A stretch of 64,000 nt of DNA, taken from contig QXXL01000019.1 of NCBI GenBank assembly GCA_009911505.1, forward strand, positions 29,118 through 93,117, written 5' to 3'. The notes under the pieces were generated by a model. The model was not told the DNA's origin, did not search any database, and saw only the letters and a program-made list of their open reading frames with translations. Every line of letters starts with the position of its first letter. The stretch's first letter is position 1. Shown piece by piece: positions 24,433 to 33,424 of this stretch. The DNA is from Lachnospiraceae bacterium (GTDB lineage: Bacteria > Bacillota > Clostridia > Lachnospirales > Lachnospiraceae). The translations under genes and the position numbers were made by a program.

Positions 24433-25378
24433 CAAAATTATAAAGATCAGAGAACTAGAAAAGAAACTAACGAAATTTCAAGAAATACCAAGAGGAAATG
24501 CAGAAACAGCATATGTTTTTTTTCAATCCAAAGACAATTCTAAATACGCCATTACGACCGAAAAAAAGAAAATCATGTCATCTCAATTAAAAAACGGGAA
24601 ATATGACAGGATTATGGAAATACAGAGGGGATGGTTTGAAAAAAAGATTCACAAAGAAATCCCCTGCCAGGAAAAAGGCCATCATTTTACATTAGAACTA
24701 ACAGTAGAATATTATATATCAGACCCGGAATATATTTATCTAAACCGGAATTATTCCATGTCGGCAGAACTTGACCGGCTATTATCATGTATAGAAGGAG
24801 AACTTTTAAACCAATACAGTTATACAAACCAAGCGGATTTAACCAAAAACATAAGGCCGCTCATTGATAAAAAACTTAGAGGGCTGCCATATCTGGAATA
24901 TTCTTTTGACTATAAAATAGGCTTAGACGAGGGCTCTAAGGATTTATTAAACAACCAGATGCAGCATGAGATAAAAATAGACAAAATAAATAAAGAATCG
25001 TATGAAGAACTACTTAAATCAAAAAATAAAGATGAGCTGAACCGAACAAAAATGGACAGCCTGGGAAATTTAATAAAAACATATGGGGCAAATGCTGGAG
25101 ATATGATAAGCCATGTAAATGGTGAAATATCTGGAAAAGATCTCTCCACTATTTTAAAAGCAGACAAAAACGAACAGATCGAAAGGAATTTTGGATTTCT
25201 TATGAAATTATACAAAGAAGGGCTCATTGATGAAACGAAAATGTCAGGAGTCTTAAATACAATTCTTCCGGAAATTGGACAGGCTGTATCCCCAGAACAG
25301 ATTGAAACTAAAAAAAATAATATGGACGAGGGGGATGAATACATAGAGCATAAACCATTCCAATGGAAAAACTCTTAA
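24425..25378 (+). CDS. SPFH/Band-7-like protein in the TIR operon
   Basis: 317 residues. AAAGGAGAGTACAT precedes the ATG, which lies inside the previous gene. Residues about 25-160 read as alternating strands and helices, with FTLELTVEYYISDPEYIYLN resembling the 'v..v.YrI.DP..a' strand of SPFH (prohibitin/stomatin) domains. It is followed by a long helical region (NQADLTKNIRPLIDKKLRGL). The C-terminal third is helical and charged. No membrane segment is seen, so any membrane contact would go through the downstream membrane protein. SPFH proteins build ring-like membrane scaffolds. The assignment is by pattern and would need a profile or structure search. Confidence 0.5.
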   Translation: MDNKIIKIRELEKKLTKFQEIPRGNAETAYVFFQSKDNSKYAITTEKKKIMSSQLKNGKYDRIMEIQRGWFEKKIHKEIPCQEKGHHFTLELTVEYYISDPEYIYLNRNYSMSAELDRLLSCIEGELLNQYSYTNQADLTKNIRPLIDKKLRGLPYLEYSFDYKIGLDEGSKDLLNNQMQHEIKIDKINKESYEELLKSKNKDELNRTKMDSLGNLIKTYGANAGDMISHVNGEISGKDLSTILKADKNEQIERNFGFLMKLYKEGLIDETKMSGVLNTILPEIGQAVSPEQIETKKNNMDEGDEYIEHKPFQWKNS

Positions 25379-26169
25379 CGGCAGGATGGTGGAAAACTAT
25401 GCCAATGGATATAATAAATATGTACCTTGCTATGATACTATATTATATTTTAATTTCTCCCTATCCGGTCATTATTCTTATTTTTGTTACAATATTGTAC
25501 CTTCTGATAGGGATAATAATATTTTTATCGCGTGCTATTTTAGAACTGATTATCCAGGTTATCCAACAATGCCTTTATTTATTTACCAAATTTATTCCTC
25601 CACTACAAAATATATGCTCCAAAGCAGATTCTATACTTAATTCATTTGGTATTTGGCTTGAAGGGACACATAGTAAACACAACCAGAATGGAAAAAAAAG
25701 AATTCTTGTTATGAAACTATATTTCTTAGTTATAATCCTATCATGTGTATTCTTTGTTGTCCCGTATTATTTGGAACCCAAATTAACAGGCAATTCACAA
25801 AAAACCTGTGCTAATATAAACAATTTTGTTGAACAAAAAACAGCAAAAGCCCAGGAATTTGTAGATCAGCATTATACCCCAATGACACAAGAAGAAATCC
25901 CACAAGAAGAAACAGTGGAACACATTATTTTTCACCTTGGGCCTAAGGGAATAGAAGGTTCTAATTTACGAAGTTCACCAGAAAAGACATCTGGTAATAT
26001 TGTAGGTATCGTACGTGGCGAGATTGAGTTAATTTTTGAAAATGAAATACAACAAACGGAAAATATCATATGGGTAAAAGTAAGCACAGCTGATTATATT
26101 GGAGTATGGATAAGCAGCAACCTTCTTAACGAAGAAGAAGTGGCAGCATACCTTACGGTTGAAAATTAA
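25363..26169 (+). CDS. Membrane protein with an extracellular SH3b domain, last gene of the TIR operon
   Basis: 268 residues if started at 25363, inside the previous gene; the ATG at 25399, six bases after GGATGGTGG, is an equally good start (256 residues). A long hydrophobic hairpin spans about 20-58. Another helix lies at 122-137 (LVIILSCVFFVVPYYL). After a Gln/Glu-rich spacer, residues 200-258 are a bacterial SH3 domain: GSNLRSSPEKTSGNIVGIV, then WVKVSTADYIGVWISSNLL. SH3b domains commonly bind cell-wall peptides. The topology puts it outside, so it may be the surface sensor or anchor of the system. Confidence 0.7.
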   Translation: MEKLLTAGWWKTMPMDIINMYLAMILYYILISPYPVIILIFVTILYLLIGIIIFLSRAILELIIQVIQQCLYLFTKFIPPLQNICSKADSILNSFGIWLEGTHSKHNQNGKKRILVMKLYFLVIILSCVFFVVPYYLEPKLTGNSQKTCANINNFVEQKTAKAQEFVDQHYTPMTQEEIPQEETVEHIIFHLGPKGIEGSNLRSSPEKTSGNIVGIVRGEIELIFENEIQQTENIIWVKVSTADYIGVWISSNLLNEEEVAAYLTVEN

Positions 26170-26273
26170 CAATAAATTCTTACCATTTGCCAAACTTAGT
26201 TTAATTTTCTATTTTTTATTGGAATACTTCTTTTTTTTTTGTATTATAGAAATTAATTATGATACTATTCATT

Positions 26274-26334
26274 TATTCTCAGAATATCTTTATTCCTGCA
26301 AGCAGGATCGCGTGCTAAAAAGAACCTGAGAGTA
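26274..26334 (+). ncRNA. Structured 5' leader element of the SGNH/LRR gene
   Basis: An outer stem TATTCTCAG (26274-26282) with CTGAGAGTA (26326-26334), nine pairs including one wobble, encloses an inner hairpin CCTG-CAAG-CAGG (26295-26306) and an unpaired purine-rich stretch (GTGCTAAAAAGAAC). The fold sits 23 bases before the start codon of a surface-protein gene. It has the outline of a small riboswitch or protein-binding leader, but matches no class that I can name. Confidence 0.4.
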
Positions 26335-26357
26335 TTCACTAAAAAAGGAGGATTTTT

Positions 26358-29228
26358 ATGAAAAAAGGTTTATTACACAGGGCGTTTGCACTCTTACTTA
26401 CCGGATCGCTTACCTTCTCAGGCATTGTTTTTTCTCCAATGAATACAAATGCTGCCCAGCCCGTGGTAGACGGCGTCGCTTCTACAGTTTCATCTGGCAT
26501 GTTTGCCGCAAACAGCCTGGATAATACCTGGCTGTTTGGCGGTGGCGTCGAAACACAGGGCAGGTTTGCAGAGATTGGGGGGATACGCAATTACATCGGC
26601 CAATTTGAAGAGTATGTCCGCTGGGAAAAACGTGTAAACGGTGTACTCGAGGGCATGCAACGCTACACTATTAACGCAGGGAAGGCTGGGCAGGATGCCA
26701 GGGCATTTGCTGAAAACTTAGAAGGATATATAAAAAAAATAAAACCTAAAGCTGTTTCATATTTGGTTGGCCCGGAAGACTACAGCCAGGGAAAAACTGG
26801 AATTGCTGCATTTGAAAACGCCATTTCGGAAATAATCGAAACCTCCCTTGACATGAAAGATGGCTCAGGCTACGCAGTCATCCAGCTTCCACACGCTGTA
26901 TCTGGTACACAGGCATCAAATGCAGCCCTTTATGCCGAATCTGCAAGGGCTGCTGCTGTCAGTATTGCAATGCTACATCCCCAAGATGCTGGCAGGATTG
27001 CAATTGTAGACCATTTTAGCCAGACTGACAACAATACGTTTAAAAATAGCATGCTGACTGACGACGGGCTTTTAAATGCAAATGGACATTATCAGATCGC
27101 ACGGCAGTTTTCCCAGGAAATTTACGGCTCCGTAGAAGGGTTTCCGCAAATTTCCGAAAACTGGCAAGCTATTGATACTCCGGAAATCTACTTGGATACC
27201 GCCCCAATGGCAACTGTCTCCAAAGATACACTTCATATTACCATTCCAAAAGACGTATCCGGGGACAGCTGGCGTTATACCGTAGAAATTGATGGCGTAA
27301 CTATTTCCGGAGCTGCTTTAGGCAGCCCATTTACCGTAGCTGGGCTTGCTGTAGGCAAGCCATATCTTCTGACTGTCTGTTCAGCAGACGGCACAACACA
27401 GCTTTCTCCAGTAGAAGGTATTGTTACAGACGGGAACCATGCCAAAGAGCCTTTTGTACCAGAGGGTATTGCACAAGAAATCCGCATGCTTTCAAATGAC
27501 AAAAGCTTGCCTCTGACCTGGCTTTTTATGGGGGATTCTATCACTCATGCAGCGGCGCATACACACGGCTATGACGGCATTGCACAACTTTTTGAAAAAT
27601 ATCTAAAAGAAGATTTGGGCAGGACAGATGACTTCGTTATCAATACAGCAGTATCTGGTGCACAAGGCACACGTACATTGGAAAATATTGAACAAAGGAT
27701 GAAAAAATACGTTCCCGATATTGTATCCATTATGCTTGGAACTAATGATGCCATAAATGAAGATTACAAAAATAATTTAAAAAGGATTGTAGATGCCATA
27801 CGGGAAACAAATCCAAATGCAATTATTATATTTAGATCCCCAACGCCTGCTGCCCGCGGTGATTATGCCACAAAGCTTAAAGGTGAAAACGGATCGGTGG
27901 CATATATGAAGTCGGTAGCAGAAGAAGACGGAAATATCCTTTTTATTGACCAGTATACAGAATGGGTAAAGGAATTTGAAGCATATCCATACCTATACGA
28001 TTCTGCTCACTACTTTGGCGATAATTTTTTACATCCAGGTGCTGCAGGGCAGGTTCATCTGTTCCAGCAGTTTATCCGTGAATGTGGTTTAAATACCAAT
28101 ACACGGACTGCAAACCTTTCTTACTCATTCTCTTACACAAAAGAAAACAGCCCCATAGTTCCGGCTGCCCTAGTCTCAAAAAACAGTGTAGCCTTATACA
28201 AACCAGATTTAGAAACAGCTTATGGAGATGGCGAAATTGGTGATCTAGAAATAATACTTACGGATTCCAGCGGCAATAAATATGCAAAATCCATTACATC
28301 AGAAGAAAACGAAGCCATAATCCAAAACCTCCCGGTAAGCCGTCATTATACCTTATCCGCTACGGCTAACATAAAAGGAGCCACACCAAAGCTTGTTACA
28401 TTTGCAACACAAGAAATTACCCTCTCCACCGGAAGGGAGGCCGATGATTTAAAAGCAGCGCTGGCAAAATATGCAGTTACCCGTAAAGGCGATTTGACAG
28501 TTTATACAAACGACAGCGCATCTACATTTCAAATGGCATATGATGCTGCACAAAAAGCAATTGACAACGGGCAAACAGATGTAGAAATTTTAGTAAAGCT
28601 TTGCACTGATTTAGAAAAGGCAGTAGATGGACTTACAATAAAAACAGCCCCACCGACACCTCCAGGCCCAACACTTCCAGGCGGAACACAGGGAGATGGA
28701 TCTACAGCTCCCACCCCAATGCCAATACAGCAAGGGCAGGTTTATGGCTGTGGAAATTACTATTACAAAGTAACAGACCTATCAAAACTAACTGTAGAAG
28801 TAACTGGGGCAAAAAACAGAAAACAAAAGCAAATTACTGTGCCAAACAGCGTTTTACTTGACGGGAAAACTTATACCGTAACATCTGTTTCCGCTTCAGC
28901 TTTTAAAAATAATAAAGAAGCCACAAGCGCAGTAATAGGCAAACAAGTTAAAAGAATTGGAAAAGAGGCATTTTCTGGATGTACAAAACTTAAAACGGTT
29001 TCCATAAATTCTGTTAAGCTCAAAAGCATTGGGGATAAAGCATTTTTTAACTGCAAAAAGTTAACGAAACTTGTAGTTAAGAGCAAGGTTTTAAAGACAG
29101 TCGGTAAAAATGCCCTAAAAGGAGTGCACAAAAAAGCATCTGTAAAAGTACCTGCTGTTAAACTAAAAGACTATAAAAATAAATTTAATAAAAAAGGGCA
29201 GGGAAAACAGGTAAAGATTATCAAATAA
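26358..29228 (+). CDS. Large secreted protein with two SGNH-type domains and BspA-type leucine-rich repeats
   Basis: 956 residues. A signal peptide (HRAFALLLTGSLTFSGIVFS) is followed by a first SGNH-like domain at about 50-260 (NTWLFGGGVETQGR ... NANGHYQIARQ). A linker and a second SGNH domain at about 385-570 follow. The second domain keeps all blocks: FMGDSITHA (nucleophile Ser), GAQGTRT, LGTNDA and NFLHPGAAG (catalytic His). A Pro/Gly-rich linker (APPTPPGPTLPGGTQGDG) leads to BspA-like LRRs at about 815-930 with the 'IGKEAFSGCTKLKTV' rhythm. The second domain is probably an active esterase or lipase on glycans; the first looks inactive. LRR tails of this kind hold proteins at the cell surface or to host ligands. 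Confidence 0.85.
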   Translation: MKKGLLHRAFALLLTGSLTFSGIVFSPMNTNAAQPVVDGVASTVSSGMFAANSLDNTWLFGGGVETQGRFAEIGGIRNYIGQFEEYVRWEKRVNGVLEGMQRYTINAGKAGQDARAFAENLEGYIKKIKPKAVSYLVGPEDYSQGKTGIAAFENAISEIIETSLDMKDGSGYAVIQLPHAVSGTQASNAALYAESARAAAVSIAMLHPQDAGRIAIVDHFSQTDNNTFKNSMLTDDGLLNANGHYQIARQFSQEIYGSVEGFPQISENWQAIDTPEIYLDTAPMATVSKDTLHITIPKDVSGDSWRYTVEIDGVTISGAALGSPFTVAGLAVGKPYLLTVCSADGTTQLSPVEGIVTDGNHAKEPFVPEGIAQEIRMLSNDKSLPLTWLFMGDSITHAAAHTHGYDGIAQLFEKYLKEDLGRTDDFVINTAVSGAQGTRTLENIEQRMKKYVPDIVSIMLGTNDAINEDYKNNLKRIVDAIRETNPNAIIIFRSPTPAARGDYATKLKGENGSVAYMKSVAEEDGNILFIDQYTEWVKEFEAYPYLYDSAHYFGDNFLHPGAAGQVHLFQQFIRECGLNTNTRTANLSYSFSYTKENSPIVPAALVSKNSVALYKPDLETAYGDGEIGDLEIILTDSSGNKYAKSITSEENEAIIQNLPVSRHYTLSATANIKGATPKLVTFATQEITLSTGREADDLKAALAKYAVTRKGDLTVYTNDSASTFQMAYDAAQKAIDNGQTDVEILVKLCTDLEKAVDGLTIKTAPPTPPGPTLPGGTQGDGSTAPTPMPIQQGQVYGCGNYYYKVTDLSKLTVEVTGAKNRKQKQITVPNSVLLDGKTYTVTSVSASAFKNNKEATSAVIGKQVKRIGKEAFSGCTKLKTVSINSVKLKSIGDKAFFNCKKLTKLVVKSKVLKTVGKNALKGVHKKASVKVPAVKLKDYKNKFNKKGQGKQVKIIK

Positions 29229-29257
29229 AAGATAATATAAAAGGATTTAAAAATATA

Positions 29258-29302
29258 TCCCGGAGATTGTATGAAGCCAAACAGCTTATATCATCTCCGG
29301 GA
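29258..29302. terminator. Bidirectional terminator between the SGNH gene and mecA
   Basis: Ten-base perfect arms TCCCGGAGAT (29258-29267) and ATCTCCGGGA (29293-29302) lie between convergent genes, with A+T-rich flanks on both sides. Confidence 0.7.
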
Positions 29303-29336
29303 ATAATTTGTTTTGTTCACAAAATGCAATCGCCTT

Positions 29337-30095
29337 TTATAATCGCGCAAAAGTTTGTATTGTATTATGGAGACATAATATCGTATGGTGTTCTATAAGG
29401 TAGGCCTCCGTAGCCGAAGTGATAATCCCCTGATGTGCATACTCAGATAAAATATTACAAACACGGTTAAATATCTCTGGTGATAACTTACTTTTGTGAA
29501 TAATTAAGTAATAGGTATGGCTGGTTTCGTCTTTAAATAGGGAATTGTCGCCTTCGTAAATATCTTTCAAAATGTGGGAAAGACGGATTACATCTGTCAA
29601 ATTGTGGAAAATAAACATCTTTGTTAAATCAATCGATACTTCTTCATCATCCGGATCGTTGTCTATCGTTTCTTTTAATGAGACAAAATTGCCAGATGGC
29701 GTTTCTTTTTCTTCAGTTATTTTTTTAAATAAACCAATGATATCGTCCGCACCCTCTGAAAAAACCTCCTGATAATCTTCATCCATCAAATTATCATATT
29801 CTTCTGGAAGATCAGAAAATTTGGAAAACCGGGTGTCTAACTCTTCTGGATATTCTACCTTGGTAATATTTAAAATCATTGTCCCTGCAGCAGTCGGGAT
29901 TGCTTCAATCATAAGAGGGATATCATCCGACTCAAAGCCAAATTCATAGCTTGCCTGCTGCATCATGTCCTGGAACAGCATCTTCGCTTTTTCTGTACCA
30001 TAAGCAAGTTCACTAAGCTTTAAATGACGGCTTGCAAGATCCTGCTTGGTCAGCGTACAGCGAATCTGATGATCGTTTACTTTTTCAATTTTCAC
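29337..30095 (-). CDS. mecA: MecA-type ClpC adaptor protein
   Basis: 252 residues. The N-terminal domain (MKIEKVNDHQIRCTLTKQDL, then HLKLSELAYGTEKAKMLFQDMM) and the C-terminal domain (MFIFHNLTDVIRLSHILKDI ... YYLIIHKSKLSPEIFNRVC) match MecA. MecA presents substrates to the ClpCP protease and switches on ClpC. The middle is acidic and variable as usual. It stands alone on the leftward strand, with a terminator after it and its own promoter region at about 30100-30180. Confidence 0.85.
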   Translation of the reverse strand: MKIEKVNDHQIRCTLTKQDLASRHLKLSELAYGTEKAKMLFQDMMQQASYEFGFESDDIPLMIEAIPTAAGTMILNITKVEYPEELDTRFSKFSDLPEEYDNLMDEDYQEVFSEGADDIIGLFKKITEEKETPSGNFVSLKETIDNDPDDEEVSIDLTKMFIFHNLTDVIRLSHILKDIYEGDNSLFKDETSHTYYLIIHKSKLSPEIFNRVCNILSEYAHQGIITSATEAYLIEHHTILCLHNTIQTFARL

Positions 30096-30229
30096 TTTGC
30101 CACTTCCTTATCTGAGAAATAGTGTAAACCTTATATTATTATAATCAATGCCCACTATTCTGTAAAGCCTGGATCTCTGTTAAATATTTGTAAATTATCT
30201 TAAAGCAATCTTAAATATTCAAATTATGC

Positions 30230-30258
30230 TTGCATTTGCATAAAGGCTATGCTATAAA
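30230..30258 (+). promoter_or_regulatory. Promoter of the decaying kinase locus
   Basis: TTGCAT (30230-30235), 17-base spacer, TATAAA (30253-30258). A strong ribosome binding site AAGGAAGGAG (30293-30302) and an ATG at 30304 follow, which shows where the ancestral kinase gene began. Confidence 0.65.
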
Positions 30259-30303
30259 TAACTGCAAGAGGTGCTTTTTCCGATAAATCATAAGGAAGGA
30301 GCG

Positions 30304-31711
30304 ATGAAATATAAAAGAAACCATCTTGTCTGGCAGATACCAGGTTCTTACAGAGCTTGGAAGAGGAAGCGGCAGTATCGTTTATCTGGCCAGGCATCAG
30401 AAGCTAGGTGAATACCGGGCAGTTAAATGTATTAAAAAAGAACCGGATTTCATCTGGAAAGTTCGGGAAGCAAGTATCCTGAACCGTCTTAACCACCCGC
30501 AGATTCCCCGTTTTTATGATATGGAAGAGGACGAAGAGTCTTATTACATCGTAGAGGAATACGCAAGAGGTGAATCTTTAGAAGCAAAAATGCTTCAATC
30601 ATCCTTTATTACCCTTGATTTTATTATTCAAGTTATTACGGAGACAGCAAAAATACTAGATTATATGCATCATTTAGAGCCTATCCCCATGATTTACCAG
30701 GATTTAAAACCTGAGCATATCATTTTGAGCAGGGATGGAATAAAACTAATTGATTTTGGTATTGCTTCCTATCTTGGGGAAACAGGAAATAAATTTCAAA
30801 ATTACGGGACACCCAAATTCTGCGCGCCTGAAAAAGCAACAGGTAAAACAGCCAGTATCCAGTCAGATATTTACAGTATCGGCAAGCTGCTAGAAGAACT
30901 GGTCTGCGCAGAGGGCAGTCATCAGGCCCGTTGTCTAATGCAGGTTGCAGACAAAGCTACAAGCCCGGATTTATCCATACGCTATCAAACGGCAGAAGAG
31001 CTTTTAGCAGATTTGTCAGCACATATGCAGTCAAAACAAAATTCAATTTATCAAAAGCATCTCTTAACAAAAATCGTTGCAGCCGGCAGTCAGCCGCGCA
31101 TAGGGACAACTCACCTTTCAATTTCATTAACTGCATATTTAAACCAGAAGAATAAACAGGCTGTTTACCTGGAAAAGAATACAAACGGACATATGCGGAT
31201 GTCAATTCAAAACGGCATTTTTGCAGAAGAGGGCGGTCTTTACCGCAGAAACAATTTCCTGGGAATGCCTGCATATGGAGAGGGTGTATCAGTAAATATA
31301 CCAAAAGGATCCATAGAAATTTTAGACTACGGTACAGATATTGCAGGGGCTCTGTCAGAAGGGGCGGATATGATCCTATTTGTAATAGGAAGCAGGTATT
31401 GGGAAACAGATTTTGCCAATTGTGCTTTTCAAACACTCAAGAAAGAAAAAAATGTTTTTTTTATGGCCAATTATGGGTGCAAAAGGCAAGCCCGGCTGTA
31501 TCATCAAAAATATGGGCAGCCTGTATACTGTTTCCCATTGGACGCAGATCCGTTTGAGATGACAAAAGAAAAGGAGTGCTTGTTTAATGGATTGCTGGAA
31601 AAAGAAAGAAAAAATAAGAAAAAGTATTGGAATTGCCGGATCTGTCTGCGGGAGTGGGGCAACGCACTTATCCGTGGCATTGGCAAATTATGCAGCAAGC
31701 GCCTTAGGTGA
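30304..31711 (+). pseudogene. Serine/threonine protein kinase fused to a MinD-like domain, start frameshifted
   Basis: The kinase frame is open from TTG 30326 to 31711. Its N-lobe shows the glycine loop (LGRGSGSIVYLA), the Lys (YRAVKCIKK), catalytic YQDLKPEHIIL and the DFG motif (KLIDFGIAS). A degenerate P-loop ATPase-like domain (AAGSQPRIGTTHLSIS) follows from about residue 250. The well-placed ATG at 30304, right behind AAGGAAGGAG, is in the wrong frame by one base. Removing one A from the AAAA at 30313-30316 would give MKYKETILSGRYQV, a natural start. The native stop also seems lost, because the frame runs about 125 bases into the next gene. A shortened kinase from TTG remains possible. 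Confidence 0.65.
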
Positions 31712-32224
31712 AAATACTGCCTGGAATTAGGCAGGCAAGGGGAATTTGCATATTGGAAAACAGCAAGCCCAAAGGGATATTTTAAGGATTCCGGAATTGA
31801 TTATTACCCCGGTATGAAAATGGAGCATATACCGACATTGTTAAACTGTGGGTACGAAACTATTATTATGGATTTTGGGAATGATTATCAAAACTGTTTT
31901 GGTGAAATACTGCGGTGTGACAGAAAAATAATCCTCTTAAACTTGAATCCCTGGCAGGAATTTGCAGCAAAAAAATTAGTACAGGCGGTTCAAAGCGAAA
32001 AATGGGGCAATACCGTGCCGGTTTACGCTGGCATACATCTACATGAACCAATAAAAAAGGCTTTGGAAAAGGAGTTTCAGATATCTATTGTAAAACTTCC
32101 TTTCATCCCAGATCCTACGCGTATCAATCCTGAAGCATTTCCCTGTTTGGACTATCTATTAGGCTATAACGCTGCAAATTACAAAAGAAGAAAGGCTCTG
32201 CCCCCTATTTGGAAGAAAATATAG
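31587..32224 (+). pseudogene. MinD/CpaE-like ATPase broken by a frameshift
   Basis: From ATG 31587 (AAAGGAG ten bases upstream) the frame encodes KSIGIAGSVCGSGATHLSVA, a Walker-A-like P-loop, then ALANYAASALGENTA and stops at 31730. Shifting by one base at about 31722-31724 gives ELGRQGEFAYWKTASPKGYF and joins the open frame ending at 32224, which contains YETIIMDFGNDY (Walker B-like) and IILLNLNPWQEFAAKKL. Together about 212 residues, similar to the truncated MinD/CpaE-like proteins found beside kinase genes in Lachnospiraceae pilus-type loci. One missing base explains the break. Confidence 0.7.
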
Positions 32225-32270
32225 TTTTTCACACATGTAATTGTACTTCATTGGATGCAGAGAGCAAGGT

Positions 32271-32480
32271 ATGGAAAATTTGCATAAATTGCAGTTGTTT
32301 GTAGAACTGCAGGAAATTGAACGAAGGGGGATTACACTATGGCTCGAAGGGTTTCAAAGTAATTCTTCCAGAATAACAGACGCTATATTTGTCAACGAAG
32401 ATAGCTTATATATGCGGGATTATATTTATGACGAGGAGGTGTTAAAAGAACTGCACTTTAATAAAGTTCATGAACTTTAA
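32271..32480 (+). CDS. Small hypothetical protein behind the MinD-like gene
   Basis: 69 residues from ATG 32271. The sequence (LHKLQLFVELQEIERRGITL, then WLEGFQSNSSRITDAIFVNE) is amphipathic and soluble in character. It directly follows the broken MinD-like gene in the same direction and is followed by a terminator, so it is the last gene of the decaying operon. The frame looks intact. Function unknown. Confidence 0.5.
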   Translation: MENLHKLQLFVELQEIERRGITLWLEGFQSNSSRITDAIFVNEDSLYMRDYIYDEEVLKELHFNKVHEL

Positions 32481-32602
32481 TTTATATAATAGTATATAAT
32501 ATTGTAGCTTTATAATTTTGGGATTTTTTAATTGATTATTATGATCCGGGACCCTCAATGCCGGATAAGAACAGAAGATAAAAAGATAAAAGGCACAACA
32601 AG

Positions 32603-32637
32603 AAAGCCTCGTGTAGCCTTTACATGGGGCTTTTTTT
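32603..32637 (+). terminator. Intrinsic terminator of the kinase/MinD locus
   Basis: AAAGCC (32603-32608) pairs with GGCTTT (32628-32633), with an inner TGTA/TACA pairing, followed by a run of seven Ts that overlaps the end of the stem. Confidence 0.65.
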
Positions 32638-32677
32638 AACGGGTACCAAGCATCCAAAGCTTTTTGAAATCATAAGG

Positions 32678-32923
32678 TTACTGGTTAAGAATGCTGTTTT
32701 TATATTGCTGCAGGCATTCCTCTAGCTTTTTTAGTTCCTCTTTTGAGATCCTATTAATTTCTTCTTGTGTATGGGTATGATAAAATAATGGAGAAAATAA
32801 TTCAAAACAATTCCTATAAAAAAAACTCAATTTGCAATCTTCCTTTTGTATTTTATTATAATATACTATTTTTTGTAATATTTTTTTCATTTTATTTTCT
32901 TTACGCTTATTTTTTATTTTCAT
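32678..32923 (-). CDS. Doubtful small hypothetical protein
   Basis: An 81-codon frame in an A+T-rich gap. The product (ending RISKEELKKLEECLQQYKNS) is basic and helical at the C-terminus. No ribosome binding site is at a good distance (AAAGGA is 14 bases away), and A+T-rich DNA readily gives open frames of this size. The stretch 32481-33051 otherwise shows no gene. Confidence 0.3.
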   Translation of the reverse strand: MKIKNKRKENKMKKILQKIVYYNKIQKEDCKLSFFYRNCFELFSPLFYHTHTQEEINRISKEELKKLEECLQQYKNSILNQ

Positions 32924-33051
32924 TTTGCAAACTTTTTTCCTTTCTTACATGATTTATTATTTATTATATAGTATATAAATATATCCTGTCTATAAAATCA
33001 GTTATTATTTTTTCATTATTGTTATATAATGGTCAAAAAAGAGGTATAGAG

Positions 33052-33261
33052 ATGAAATATTTACACATTAGGATAACAGAACTTTTACAAGAGCATAATA
33101 TATCTAAGACAAAAATATGTAAAGATCTTGACCTGCAGAGAGGAAACTTTAACCGGTATTGCCGGGATGAGTTCCAAAGGATCGATGCAGGTTTAATTTT
33201 AAAATTATGTGACTATTTTAACTGTTCCGTAAGTGATTTATTGGAGATTAAAGAAAAATAA
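33052..33261 (+). CDS. Small Cro/XRE-type helix-turn-helix regulator
   Basis: 69 residues from ATG 33052 (AAAAGAGGTATAGAG upstream). The whole protein is one HTH domain: RITELLQEHNISKTKICKDL (helices 1-2), DLQRGNFNRYCRDEF (recognition helix), and LKLCDYFNCSVSDLLEI at the end, typical of the YozG/HTH_26 type. It is single-gene, closed by a terminator. Target unknown. Confidence 0.8.
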   Translation: MKYLHIRITELLQEHNISKTKICKDLDLQRGNFNRYCRDEFQRIDAGLILKLCDYFNCSVSDLLEIKEK

Positions 33262-33266
33262 GAATG

Positions 33267-33311
33267 CATGGATATTGTAAAAATTTGATTTTTCATTATC
33301 CATGTTTTTTT
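33267..33311 (+). terminator. Intrinsic terminator of the small regulator
   Basis: CATGGATA (33267-33274) and TATCCATG (33297-33304) form an eight-base perfect stem followed by seven T residues. Confidence 0.8.
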
Positions 33312-33424
33312 ATTTTTCCCATTACTAAAAACACAGCTTATATTCTGCCAGATTCTTTGAATCTTCCGAAATGGTGTGTTATAATATCTATAAAATATTA
33401 TTTTACCAGAAGGAGGAAGCCGAA

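Noticed and set aside
26326..26334. CTGAGA as part of a TPP riboswitch
   Set aside because: The remaining conserved TPP elements are absent and the element is far too short.
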